This document shows positions 29,185-37,255 of a stretch of DNA of 64,000 bases, piece by piece. This DNA comes from Streptomyces sp. 549. Lineage in GTDB: Bacteria > Actinomycetota > Actinomycetes > Streptomycetales > Streptomycetaceae. A program made the translations under genes and the position numbers. Numbering within the stretch: the stretch's first letter is position 1; each line of letters starts with the position of its first letter. The stretch spans positions 1 through 64,000 of the forward strand of contig NZ_JASKMT010000009.1 of the NCBI RefSeq assembly GCF_030124175.1. The letters run 5' to 3'. The notes under the pieces are model-generated. The model was not told the DNA's origin. It searched no databases and saw nothing but the letters and a program-made list of their open reading frames with translations.

Positions 29185-30558
29185 TTGAAACGTGCGGTAC
29201 AGCCCACCGGAACCCGTTCCGCCGCTCCCTGCGCGGAGGAGGTCGCCGACCCGTCACTCGCGCACCGGGCCCGCCGGGTCCTGGCGGAGAACTGGACCGG
29301 CGGCTCCACCGTGCCGTCCCGCAGCCTCTACCCGCACCAGTGGAGCTGGGACTCGGCGTTCGTCGCCATCGGCCTGCGCCACGTCTCGCCCGAGCGCGCG
29401 CAACGGGAACTGGAGACCCTGCTGGACGCCCAGTGGGGTGACGGGCGCGTGCCGCACATCGTCTTCAACCCGCGGGTGCCGCCCGCCGCGTACTTCCCCG
29501 GCCCGGACTTCTGGCGCTCCTCCCGGGCAGGCCGCGGCGCGGGCGCGCCCGCCGACGTGCAGACCTCCGGCATCGTGCAGCCCCCGGTGCACGCACTCGC
29601 CGCCTGGCTGGTGCACCGCGCCGACCCGGCCGCGTCCCGCAGACGCGGATTCCTGCGGCGTGTGCACCCGCGGCTGGTCGCCTGGCACCGCTACCTGCTC
29701 GGCCAACGCGACCTGGCCGGGGCGGGGCTGGTGGCGGTCGTGCACCCGTGGGAGACGGGCATGGACAACAGCCCGTGCTGGGACCGGCCGCTGGCCAGGG
29801 TCGCCCCCGCTCCGGCCGGCTCGTTCCGCCGTGCCGACCTGGCGCACGGCGCCGCCGACGACCGGCCCACCGACCTGGACTACGGCCGCTACGTCGCGCT
29901 CGCCCGCGCCTACCGCGACCACGGCTACACCGACCGCGGCACCGCGCACGCCTTCGCCGTCGAGGACCCGGGCGTCAACGCGCTGCTGGCCGCGTCCGAA
30001 CACGCCCTGGCCCGCATCGCGCACACCCTCGGCGCGGACGCGGACACCCACCGGGACAGTGCGCGCCACGTCACCGAGTCCCTGGTCCGACGCCTGTGGC
30101 AGGCCGACGCCGGGCAGTTCCTGTGCCGCGACATCCGCGCCGACGCGCTGCTGCCGGAACGCAGCGCCGCGGGCCTGCTGCCGGTGGTCGCGCCCGGTCT
30201 GCCCGACGACGTGGTCACCGCACTGCTGCGCACCGCCCGCGGCAGCCGCTTCGGCTTCGGCCCCGACCGCCTGGTGCCCGGCTACGACCGGCTCGGGGCC
30301 GCCTTCGACCGCCACCGGTACTGGCGCGGCCCCGCCTGGTTCAACGTCAACTGGCTGCTGGAACGCGGGTTCCGGCAGTACGGCCGGAACGCGGACGCCG
30401 ACGTGCTGCGCCGCGCGCTGCCCGCCGCCGCGTCCGCCACAGGCTTCGCCGAGTACATCGACCCCGACACCGGGCAGGCCCGCGGGAGCGGTGACTTCAG
30501 CTGGACGGCTGCGCTCACCCTCGACCTGCTCTCCGATCCTCAAGGAGGCATCCGATGA
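29185..30558 (+). CDS. GH63-like (mannosylglycerate-hydrolase-type) glycoside hydrolase
   Basis: A roughly 457-residue (alpha/alpha)6-barrel glycosidase. Landmarks shared with GH63 and related enzymes are SLYPHQWSWDSAFVAIGLRHVSPERAQRELETLLDAQWGDGRVPHIVF, HPWETGMDNSPCWDRPL and the C-terminal YWRGPAWFNVNWLLERGF. There is no signal peptide, so it acts on a cytosolic glycoside. The TTG at 29185 with GGAG upstream is my choice; a GTG at 29056 would add 43 residues of unremarkable sequence. Its stop overlaps the next start (ATGA), so the two sugar enzymes are co-made. The exact substrate is not shown. Confidence 0.8.
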   Translation: MKRAVQPTGTRSAAPCAEEVADPSLAHRARRVLAENWTGGSTVPSRSLYPHQWSWDSAFVAIGLRHVSPERAQRELETLLDAQWGDGRVPHIVFNPRVPPAAYFPGPDFWRSSRAGRGAGAPADVQTSGIVQPPVHALAAWLVHRADPAASRRRGFLRRVHPRLVAWHRYLLGQRDLAGAGLVAVVHPWETGMDNSPCWDRPLARVAPAPAGSFRRADLAHGAADDRPTDLDYGRYVALARAYRDHGYTDRGTAHAFAVEDPGVNALLAASEHALARIAHTLGADADTHRDSARHVTESLVRRLWQADAGQFLCRDIRADALLPERSAAGLLPVVAPGLPDDVVTALLRTARGSRFGFGPDRLVPGYDRLGAAFDRHRYWRGPAWFNVNWLLERGFRQYGRNADADVLRRALPAAASATGFAEYIDPDTGQARGSGDFSWTAALTLDLLSDPQGGIR

Positions 30559-32651
30559 CCAGCGCGGAGCACCTGCTCCTGTTCCACCGCGGCACGTTCG
30601 CCGCGGTGGGCCCTTCCGGCGACATCACCGGCGCACGCGGTCCGAGCCCCGACGGCTTGTTCCAGCGCGACGCCCGCCACCTTAGCCGCTGGCAGCTGAC
30701 GGTGGACGGCACCGTGCCGACCGTCCTCGTCCCCGCCTCCGAGGGACCGGTCGCGGCGAGCGTGCTCACCCCGCGCGGCAGCCGCGCCGAACCGCCCGCG
30801 CACACCGTCTTCCGCGAGCAGTCGGTCACCGACGGCACGTTCACCGACCGCATCCGGCTGACCAGCAACCGGTCCGCACCCGAGACCGCCAGGGTCGCGC
30901 TGACCGTGGACGTGGACTTCGCCGACCAGTTCGAGCTGCGCTCGGACCACCGCTGGTACGACAAGCCGCACGCCGTCCGCACCCGCCAGGTCCACCCGGA
31001 CGGCCTGGAGTTCGGCTACCGGCGCGCCGAGTGGCACTCGCGCACGACGGTCACCGCCGACCCCGTTCCGGACGCGGTGGAGGAGACCGGCAGCGGGGCC
31101 CGGCGTCTGGTGTGGGAGGTGGAGCTGCCGCCGCACGGCACGGCCGAGCTGACGCTCACCGTCACCGCGCACCCGCACGGCCTGCCGGAACGCACCGCCG
31201 CCCCGCCCGCCGATCCCGCCGACCCCGTCGCCGCACAGCACACCGAGCCCGTCGGGCACGCTGCCGCCCCGCTCGGCCCGGCGGCGGCCGGCGGGCGCTG
31301 GCCGGAGTTGGTGCGCGCCGCCGAGCAGGGCCTGTCCGACCTGGCCGGGCTGCTCGTACCCGCGACGGGGCCCGACGGCGAGGAGCTGCGGGTGCCCGCC
31401 GCCGGCGTGCCCTGGTTCCTGGCGCTGATCGGGCGGCACGCCCTGCTCACCTCGCTGTTCGCACTGCCCTACCGCCCGTCCCTGGCCGCCGCCACCCTGC
31501 CCGCGCTCGCGGCGACCCAGGCCACCGAGGCCGACCCGTCCCGGATCGCGGAGCCGGGGAAGATCGTGCACGAGGTCCGGCACGGCGAGCTTGCCCACTT
31601 CCGGCAGGTTCCCTACGGGCGGTACTACGGCTCGGTGGACAGCACCCCGCTGTTCCTGGTCCTGCTCGGCGAGTACACCGAGCACACCGGCGACACCGGG
31701 CCCGCCCGGCGGCTGGAGCGGCACGCCCGCGCCGCCGTGGAGTGGATGTTCCGGGACGGCGGCCTCGACGAGCGCGGCTACCTGCTCTACCGCCCGGACC
31801 GGGGCGGCCTCGCCCACCAGAGCTGGAAGGACTCGCCCGGCGCGATGTGCTTCGCGGACGGCCGGCGGGCCGACGGCGTCATCGCCGCCGCCGCTCCCCA
31901 GGGCTACGCCTGGGACGCGCTGCGGCACACCGCCCGGCTGGCCGCGACGCTCTGGGGCGACGAGGCCACCGCGGCCCGGCTGACCGCGGCAGCCGACGAC
32001 CTGCGGGCCCGCTTCATTGAGGACTTCCTCATGCCCGAGCACGGCTTTCCGGCGCTGGCGCTGGACGGCGACGGCCGGCGGGTCACCGCGCTCGCCTCCG
32101 ACGCGGGGCACCTGCTGTGGTCGGGCCTGCTCGGCCAGGAGCTGGGCGAGCAGGTGGGCCGCAGGCTGCTGCGCCCGGACTTCCACTCCGGCTGGGGCAT
32201 CCGCACCCTGGCCGCCGGGCAGGACGCCTACCATCCGCTGTCGTACCACCGGGGCGGGGTGTGGCCGCACGACACCGCCCTGACCGCGCTGGGGCTGGCC
32301 CGCTACGGACTGCACGAGGAGGCCGCGGAGGTCGCCCGGGGCCTGGTGGCGATGGCCGGCCGCAACGGGCACCGGCTACCGGAGGTGATCGCCGGCTACG
32401 GCCGCGCGGACCATCCCGCACCCGTGCCGTACCCACACGCCTGCTCCCCGCAGTCCTGGGCCGCCGCCGCCCCGCTGGCACTGCTCACCGCGGTCGGCGC
32501 CGGGCAGGTGGACGCCGGGCAGGTGGACCCCAGGCCGGTGGACGGGAGCGGGCCGCCGGCGGGCAGGGGCGGCGCGCGGGCGCCGGAGGTGCCCGGTCAG
32601 CCGCCGGAGGTGTCCAGCTCGGCGTCGGCGCCGACGGCCGTGCAGGCGTAG
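30555..32651 (+). CDS. glycogen-debranching-type amylo-alpha-1,6-glucosidase family protein
   Basis: A 698-residue protein with an N-terminal beta-sandwich of the debranching-enzyme N-terminal family (LLFHRGTFAAVGPSGDI, GLFQRDARHLSRWQLTVDG, DVDFADQFELR) and a C-terminal (alpha/alpha)6 catalytic barrel (VPWFLALIGRHALLTSLFALPYRPSLA, YGRYYGSVDSTPLFLVLLGEY, LVYRPDRGG-like LLYRPDRGG, YHPLSYHRGGVWPHDTAL). It is cytosolic and coupled to the GH63-like gene by ATGA. The last 40 residues are low complexity and its 3' end overlaps the dusB 3' end by 55 bp. It likely trims glucans or glucosides in the same pathway. Confidence 0.87.
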   Translation: MTSAEHLLLFHRGTFAAVGPSGDITGARGPSPDGLFQRDARHLSRWQLTVDGTVPTVLVPASEGPVAASVLTPRGSRAEPPAHTVFREQSVTDGTFTDRIRLTSNRSAPETARVALTVDVDFADQFELRSDHRWYDKPHAVRTRQVHPDGLEFGYRRAEWHSRTTVTADPVPDAVEETGSGARRLVWEVELPPHGTAELTLTVTAHPHGLPERTAAPPADPADPVAAQHTEPVGHAAAPLGPAAAGGRWPELVRAAEQGLSDLAGLLVPATGPDGEELRVPAAGVPWFLALIGRHALLTSLFALPYRPSLAAATLPALAATQATEADPSRIAEPGKIVHEVRHGELAHFRQVPYGRYYGSVDSTPLFLVLLGEYTEHTGDTGPARRLERHARAAVEWMFRDGGLDERGYLLYRPDRGGLAHQSWKDSPGAMCFADGRRADGVIAAAAPQGYAWDALRHTARLAATLWGDEATAARLTAAADDLRARFIEDFLMPEHGFPALALDGDGRRVTALASDAGHLLWSGLLGQELGEQVGRRLLRPDFHSGWGIRTLAAGQDAYHPLSYHRGGVWPHDTALTALGLARYGLHEEAAEVARGLVAMAGRNGHRLPEVIAGYGRADHPAPVPYPHACSPQSWAAAAPLALLTAVGAGQVDAGQVDPRPVDGSGPPAGRGGARAPEVPGQPPEVSSSASAPTAVQA

Positions 32652-33736
32652 GGGTCGTCCAGCCAGCCGTCAGGCAGCACGACCCGGTTGCGGCCCGAGG
32701 TCCGGCCGCGCGGCCCGTCCGCGCCGGCCGGCCAGGGCTGGTCGAGGTCCAGCTCGTCGAGCAGCTCCCGCAGGCGCTCCAGCGAGGACGCGACGGCAAG
32801 CTGCCGCCGCATGTCGGAGCCGACCGAGAAGCCCTTCGTGTACCAGGCGACGTGCTTGCGGAAGTCGATGACGCCGCGCGCCTCGTCGCCCAGCCACTCC
32901 CCCAGCAGCCGCGCGTGGCGCACCATGACGTCGCCGACCTCACGCAGCGTGGGCCGGGCGTAGGCCGCCGGGCCGCGGCCGTCGAAGGCCGCCACCAGGT
33001 CGCCGAACAGCCAGGGGCGGCCCAGGCAGCCGCGTCCGACGACCACGCCGTCGCAGCCGGTCTCGCGCATCATGCGCACCGCGTCGTCGGCCGACCAGAT
33101 GTCGCCGTTGCCGAGCACCGGCACCTCGGGCACGGCCTCCTTGAGGCGCGCGATGGCCGACCAGTCGGCGGTGCCGCCGTAGTGCTGGGCAGCGGTGCGG
33201 CCGTGCAGCGCGATCGCCGCGACGCCCTCCTCGGCGGCGATCCGCCCGGCGTCGAGGTAGGTGAGGTGGTCGTCGTCGATGCCCTTGCGCATCTTCATCG
33301 TCACCGGCAGGTCCCCGGCGCCGCCGACGGCCTCCCGCAGGATGTCGCGCAGCAGGTTGCGCTTGTACGGCAGCGCAGAGCCGCCGCCCCGGCGGGTCAC
33401 CTTCGGGACCGGGCAGCCGAAGTTGAGGTCGATGTGGTCGGCGAGGCCCTCGTCGGCGATCATGCGGACCGCCTTGCCGACGGTGGCCGGGTCGACGCCG
33501 TACAGCTGGAGTGAGCGCGGCGTCTCGTCCGCGTCGAAGTGGACCAGCTGCATGGTCTTCTCGTTGCGCTCCACCAGGGCCCGGCTGGTGATCATCTCGC
33601 TGACGAAGAGCCCGCGCCCGCCACTGAAGCCCCGGCACAACGACCGGAACGGCGCGTTGGTGATGCCCGCCATCGGCGCCAGCACCACGGGGGGCTGGAC
33701 GGTGTGCGGGCCGATGCTGAGCTGCGACGGGGTCAT
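32597..33736 (-). CDS. dusB: tRNA-dihydrouridine synthase
   Basis: A 379-residue FMN-dependent Dus enzyme that reduces uridines in tRNA D-loops. The TIM barrel begins VVLAPMAGITNAPFRSLC, the active-site cysteine lies in LNFGCPVPKVTRRGGGSAL, and later landmarks are VTMKMRKGIDD, ALHGRTAAQHYGGTADW, PVLGNGDIW and DGVVVGRGCLGRPWLF. The C-terminal helical RNA-binding domain follows. Length is typical for the actinobacterial DusB-like type. It is 43 bp downstream of zur on the same strand. Its 3' end overlaps that of the debranching-type gene. Confidence 0.95.
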   Translation of the reverse strand: MTPSQLSIGPHTVQPPVVLAPMAGITNAPFRSLCRGFSGGRGLFVSEMITSRALVERNEKTMQLVHFDADETPRSLQLYGVDPATVGKAVRMIADEGLADHIDLNFGCPVPKVTRRGGGSALPYKRNLLRDILREAVGGAGDLPVTMKMRKGIDDDHLTYLDAGRIAAEEGVAAIALHGRTAAQHYGGTADWSAIARLKEAVPEVPVLGNGDIWSADDAVRMMRETGCDGVVVGRGCLGRPWLFGDLVAAFDGRGPAAYARPTLREVGDVMVRHARLLGEWLGDEARGVIDFRKHVAWYTKGFSVGSDMRRQLAVASSLERLRELLDELDLDQPWPAGADGPRGRTSGRNRVVLPDGWLDDPYACTAVGADAELDTSGG

Positions 33737-33779
33737 GGGCGGGTCCTGGGAAGGGGGCTGCGGTCGCCGCGGGGCTGCG

Positions 33780-34193
33780 TCACCGCTTGGCGGCGCATTC
33801 CCCGCAGGTGCCGAAGATCTCGATGGTGTGCGCGACGTCGACGAAGCCGTGCTCGGTGGCGATGGCGTCGGCCCACTTCTCCACGGCCGGGCCCTCCACC
33901 TCGACGGCCTTGCCGCAGTGCCGGCAGACCAGGTGGTGGTGGTGGTCGTCGGTGCTGCACCGGCGGTAGACGGACTCGCCCTCGTCGGTGCGCAGCACGT
34001 CGACCTCGCCGGCGTCGGCGAGCGACTGGAGGGTGCGGTAGACGGTGGTCAGGCCGACCGAGTCGCCCCGGTGCTTGAGCATGTCGTGCAGGTCCTGGGC
34101 ACTGCGGAACTCGTCGACCTCACTGAGCGCCGCCGCGACCGCGGCGCGCTGCCGTGTCGACCGGCCACGGACGGGGGGACCTGCAGTCGCCAC
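33780..34193 (-). CDS. zur: zinc uptake regulator Zur (Fur family)
   Basis: A 137-residue Fur-family repressor. The N-terminal winged helix holds TRQRAAVAAALSEVDEFRSAQDLHDMLKHRGDSVGLTTVYRTLQSLADAGEV. The metal-binding C-terminal part has HHHHLVCRHCGKAVEVEG and a second CxxC (FGTCGECAAK). A neighbouring znuACB operon supports Zur over Fur or Nur. The GTG start follows an AAGGAGG site with seven-base spacing, which rules out the 34-residue longer frame. It is 112 bp downstream of znuB and may be co-transcribed. Confidence 0.93.
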   Translation of the reverse strand: MATAGPPVRGRSTRQRAAVAAALSEVDEFRSAQDLHDMLKHRGDSVGLTTVYRTLQSLADAGEVDVLRTDEGESVYRRCSTDDHHHHLVCRHCGKAVEVEGPAVEKWADAIATEHGFVDVAHTIEIFGTCGECAAKR

Positions 34194-34305
34194 CTTTTCC
34201 TCCTTACACCGGCACCGGCAGGTGCTCGGCTCGCCTCGGTCGCCCCCATTGTGCCAGGTGTCGCGGGCGCGGCTGCCGGTGCCGCTCGCCCGCACCGCCT
34301 CGGGG

Positions 34306-35184
34306 TCAGCCCGCGGCCGGTACGGCCTGCCCGGATTCCTCCAGCGCCGCGGCCCGGGCCGCGGCGCGCCCGCGTCTGCGGGTCAGTGGCGCGGCGAGCA
34401 GCGTGACCAGGGCGAACAGGGCGATGGCCAGCAGCACGATGCTCGCCCCGGGCGGTACGTCGGCGTAGTACGACAGCACGGTTCCGGACAGCGAGACGAG
34501 CACGCCGACCGCCACCGCGAAGGCCAGTGTGACGGCGAAGCTGCGCGTCACCTGCTGCGCGGCGGCCACCGGGATGACCATGAGCGCGCTCACCAGCAGC
34601 AGGCCGACGACACGCATCGCGACCGTGACGGTGACCGCGGCGGTCACCGCGAGCAGCAGGTTGAGCAGGCGAACCGGCAGACCGGTGACGCGGGCGAACT
34701 CCTCGTCCTGGCAGACGGCGAACAGCTGGCGGCGCAGCCCCAGGCAGACGGCGAGCACGAACGCCGACAGCAGCACGATCGCGGTGACGTCCTCCGTGGA
34801 GACGGTGGTGATCGAGCCGAAGAGGAACGTGGTCAGCTTGGCCGTCGAGCCGCCCGGCGCCAGGTTGATGATCATGACGCCGCCGGCCATGCCGCCGTAG
34901 AAGAGCAGCGCCAGCGCGATGTCGCCGCGGGCCTTGCCGTACCAGCGCACGAGTTCCATGCCGATGGCGCCCAGCGAGGAGACGAGCACGGCCGTCCAGA
35001 CCGGGTTGGTGCTGAGCAGGAAGCCCAGTGCGACACCGGTCAGTGCGACGTGCCCGATGCCGTCGCCCATGATGGCCTGCCGCCGCTGCACCAGGTAGAT
35101 GCCCACCGCGGGGGCGGCGATGCCCACCAGCAGGGCGGCGAGCAGGGCCCGCTGCATGACGGCGAACTGCAGCATCTCGGTCAT
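34306..35184 (-). CDS. znuB: zinc ABC transporter permease
   Basis: A 292-residue ABC-3-type permease with about eight transmembrane helices. Family landmarks are MQRALLAALLVGIAAPAVGIYLVQRRQAIMGDGIGHVALTGVALG and the central QDEEFARVTGLPVRLLNLLLAV loop that contacts the ATPase. The first codon overlaps the znuC stop (ATGA), so the pair is coupled. It forms the membrane channel for zinc delivered by ZnuA. The C-terminal tail is basic and Ala-rich. Confidence 0.93.
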   Translation of the reverse strand: MTEMLQFAVMQRALLAALLVGIAAPAVGIYLVQRRQAIMGDGIGHVALTGVALGFLLSTNPVWTAVLVSSLGAIGMELVRWYGKARGDIALALLFYGGMAGGVMIINLAPGGSTAKLTTFLFGSITTVSTEDVTAIVLLSAFVLAVCLGLRRQLFAVCQDEEFARVTGLPVRLLNLLLAVTAAVTVTVAMRVVGLLLVSALMVIPVAAAQQVTRSFAVTLAFAVAVGVLVSLSGTVLSYYADVPPGASIVLLAIALFALVTLLAAPLTRRRGRAAARAAALEESGQAVPAAG

Positions 35185-35957
35185 GACAGGAGCCCGGTCT
35201 CGATCTTCGGCGCCTCGGGCGTGGCCGAGGGCGGTTCGGTGTCGGCGTGCTGCGGGTGGCAGGCGAGGTCGTGCAGCTGCTCGGGGTGCTCGACGCGTTC
35301 GACCCGCCCGTCGCGGAGTTGCACGGTGCGGTCGATGAGCGGGGCGAGCGGGCCCAGCTCGTGCAGGACGAGCAGCACGGTGACCCCGCGCGCCACCTGC
35401 TCGCGCAGCGCGTCGGCGAGCACCTGCTGGCTGGCGAGGTCGACCCCGGCCAGCGGCTCGTCCATGATCAGCAGCTCGGGTTCGCCGGCCAGCGCCCTGG
35501 CGATGAGCACCCGCTGGTGCTGCCCGCCGGAGAGCGCGTTGACCGAGTCCTTCGCGCGGTCCGCCATGCCGACCAGCTCCAGCGCGCGGTGGACGGCTGC
35601 CCGGTCGCCGCGGCCGGGCAGCCGCAGCCGGGTGCGGGCCAGGCGGCCGGTGGAGACGACCTCCCGCACGGTGGCGGGCACCCCGGCGGCGGCGGTGGAG
35701 CGCTGCGGCACGTAGCCGACCCGCCGCCAGTCGCGGAAGCGGCGCAGCGGTGCGCCGAAGAGTTCCAGCTCACCGCCGCTGAGCGGCACCTGCCCGATCA
35801 CGGCACGCACGGCCGTGGACTTGCCCGAGCCGTTGGAGCCCAGCAGCGCGACCACCTCACCGTGTCCCACGGTGAGGTCGATGCCGCGCAGCACGGACCG
35901 GGAGCCGAGTTCGGCGGTGGCGCCCCGCAGGGCTATGACGGGCTCCGGAGTGCTCAT
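35181..35957 (-). CDS. znuC: zinc ABC transporter ATP-binding protein
   Basis: A 258-residue ABC ATPase. Walker A is LLGSNGSGKSTAVRAVIG, the signature is ALSGGQHQRVLIARALAG, Walker B is LLIMDEPLAGVD and the switch His lies in VLHELG. The ATG at 35957 has a GGAGGCC site; the open frame further upstream is Pro/Arg-rich and not conserved-looking. The C-terminal 40 residues contain His and Cys (HDLACHPQHAD), which could bind zinc. It lies 74 bp downstream of znuA. Confidence 0.93.
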   Translation of the reverse strand: MSTPEPVIALRGATAELGSRSVLRGIDLTVGHGEVVALLGSNGSGKSTAVRAVIGQVPLSGGELELFGAPLRRFRDWRRVGYVPQRSTAAAGVPATVREVVSTGRLARTRLRLPGRGDRAAVHRALELVGMADRAKDSVNALSGGQHQRVLIARALAGEPELLIMDEPLAGVDLASQQVLADALREQVARGVTVLLVLHELGPLAPLIDRTVQLRDGRVERVEHPEQLHDLACHPQHADTEPPSATPEAPKIETGLLS

Positions 35958-36031
35958 GGGGCCTCCTCCACTGGCGCCGGGCCGGCGCCTCTGCGGCGGG
36001 ATCGGGGGCGGCACGGGCCGCGCGGGCCGCG

Positions 36032-37120
36032 TCACGCGGATCCGAGTGCCTTCTTCAGCGCCGTGAGGTTGGCGCGCATGACCTCGAAGTAGTCCTCGCC
36101 CCGGGACTTGTCGGTGACGCCCTCCAGGGGGTCGAGCACGTCCGTCTTCAGGTTGAGGTCGCCGGCGAGGGTCTTGGCCGTCTTGTCACTCGCGATCGTC
36201 TCGAAGAAGACCGTGTTCACCTTCTCCTTCTCGGCGACGGTGTGCAACTGCTTCATGCGGGCCGCGCTGGGCTCCGACTCCGGGTCGAGGCCGGCGATGC
36301 CCTCCTGGTCGAGGTCGTACCGCTCCGCGAGGTGGCCGAAGGCCGCGTGGGTGGTGATGAAGGTGCGGGTGTCCGTCTTCTTCAGCCCGTCGGAGAACTC
36401 CTTGTCGAGCGTGCCGAGCCGGTCGACGAGGTCGTCGGTGTTCTTGCGGTAGTCGGCGGCGTTGTCGGGGTCGGCCTTCTCCAGGGCCTTGCCGACGCCC
36501 TTGGCGATCTCCGCGTACTTCACCGGGTCCAGCCAGACGTGCGGGTCCTCGGCGCCGTGGTCGTGCCCGTCGCCGTGGTCGTGGCCGTCCTCCGCGGGCT
36601 CCTCCTCGGCGGGCCCGTCGGTGTGCTCGTCGGTGTGCTCGTCGCCGTGGCCGTGCTCGTCCTCGTGGCCGTGCTCGTCGCCGTGGTCGTCCGCGTGCTC
36701 GTCGTCGGGGTGGTCGCGCAGGGTCTGCGTCTCGGTGCCGTCGTGGGACAGCTCGGTGTAGGAGCCCGCCTCGGCGACGTGCTCGACGTCCGTCTGCTCG
36801 ATCGCCTCGTCCACCGCGGGCTGGAGGCCCTTGAGGTAGACGATCATGTCGGCCTGGCCGAGCCGGGCCGACTGCTTGGGGCTCAGCTCCAGGTCGTGCG
36901 GCTCCACGCCGGGCTCGGTGAGCGTGGTGACCGAGACGCGCTCGCCACCTATCTCCTCGGCGAGGAACTCCATGGGGTAGAAGGAGGCGACGACGTCCAG
37001 CCGGCCGTCGTCGGCGGCGCTCGAACCGCCCTCACCGCACGCGGAAAGCGTGAGCATGCCGAGGGCGGTGGCCCCGGCGAGGGCGGTGCTGGCTATGAGA
37101 GGACGGCGTCGAGCGTTCAT
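36032..37120 (-). CDS. znuA: zinc ABC transporter substrate-binding lipoprotein
   Basis: A roughly 362-residue periplasmic-type zinc-binding lipoprotein. The signal ends in lipobox LTLSACG. The first lobe has VVASFYPMEFLAEEIGG and LTEPGVEPHDLELSPKQ with a metal-ligand His. A long His/Asp/Glu-rich loop of about 60 residues (HGHEDEHGHGDEHTDEH and similar) follows. The second lobe has HVWLDPVKYAEIAKGV, ITTHAAFGHLAERYDL and FFETIASDKTA. The ATG at 37120 is preferred over one three codons upstream, because promoter geometry places transcription start there. Two Zur-like boxes overlap this promoter. Confidence 0.92.
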   Translation of the reverse strand: MNARRRPLIASTALAGATALGMLTLSACGEGGSSAADDGRLDVVASFYPMEFLAEEIGGERVSVTTLTEPGVEPHDLELSPKQSARLGQADMIVYLKGLQPAVDEAIEQTDVEHVAEAGSYTELSHDGTETQTLRDHPDDEHADDHGDEHGHEDEHGHGDEHTDEHTDGPAEEEPAEDGHDHGDGHDHGAEDPHVWLDPVKYAEIAKGVGKALEKADPDNAADYRKNTDDLVDRLGTLDKEFSDGLKKTDTRTFITTHAAFGHLAERYDLDQEGIAGLDPESEPSAARMKQLHTVAEKEKVNTVFFETIASDKTAKTLAGDLNLKTDVLDPLEGVTDKSRGEDYFEVMRANLTALKKALGSA

Positions 37121-37156
37121 GACAGTCATTTTCAGGCCAAATGGAAACGATTGTCA
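37120..37156 (-). promoter_or_regulatory. two Zur-box-like sites over the znuA promoter
   Basis: On the minus strand TTGACA (37157-37152) and GAAAAT (37133-37128) are separated by 18 bp, placing transcription start at the znuA ATG. Two 15-bp sites overlap it: TGACAGTCATTTTCA (37120-37134, plus-strand reading) and TGGAAACGATTGTCA (37142-37156). Both fit the 7-1-7 Zur box consensus known in Streptomyces, TGaAAatgatTTTCA. Centres are 22 bp apart, about two helical turns. The region also faces glyS. Confidence 0.8.
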
Positions 37157-37255
37157 ACTCACGGGCTGAAGTGGCTCCGGGGCCAACCGATTTGATCCCG
37201 CCCCCTCACTCGCCGGTAATCTGAGGTATTCCGTCGTCGTAATGAAGAGAGCACC

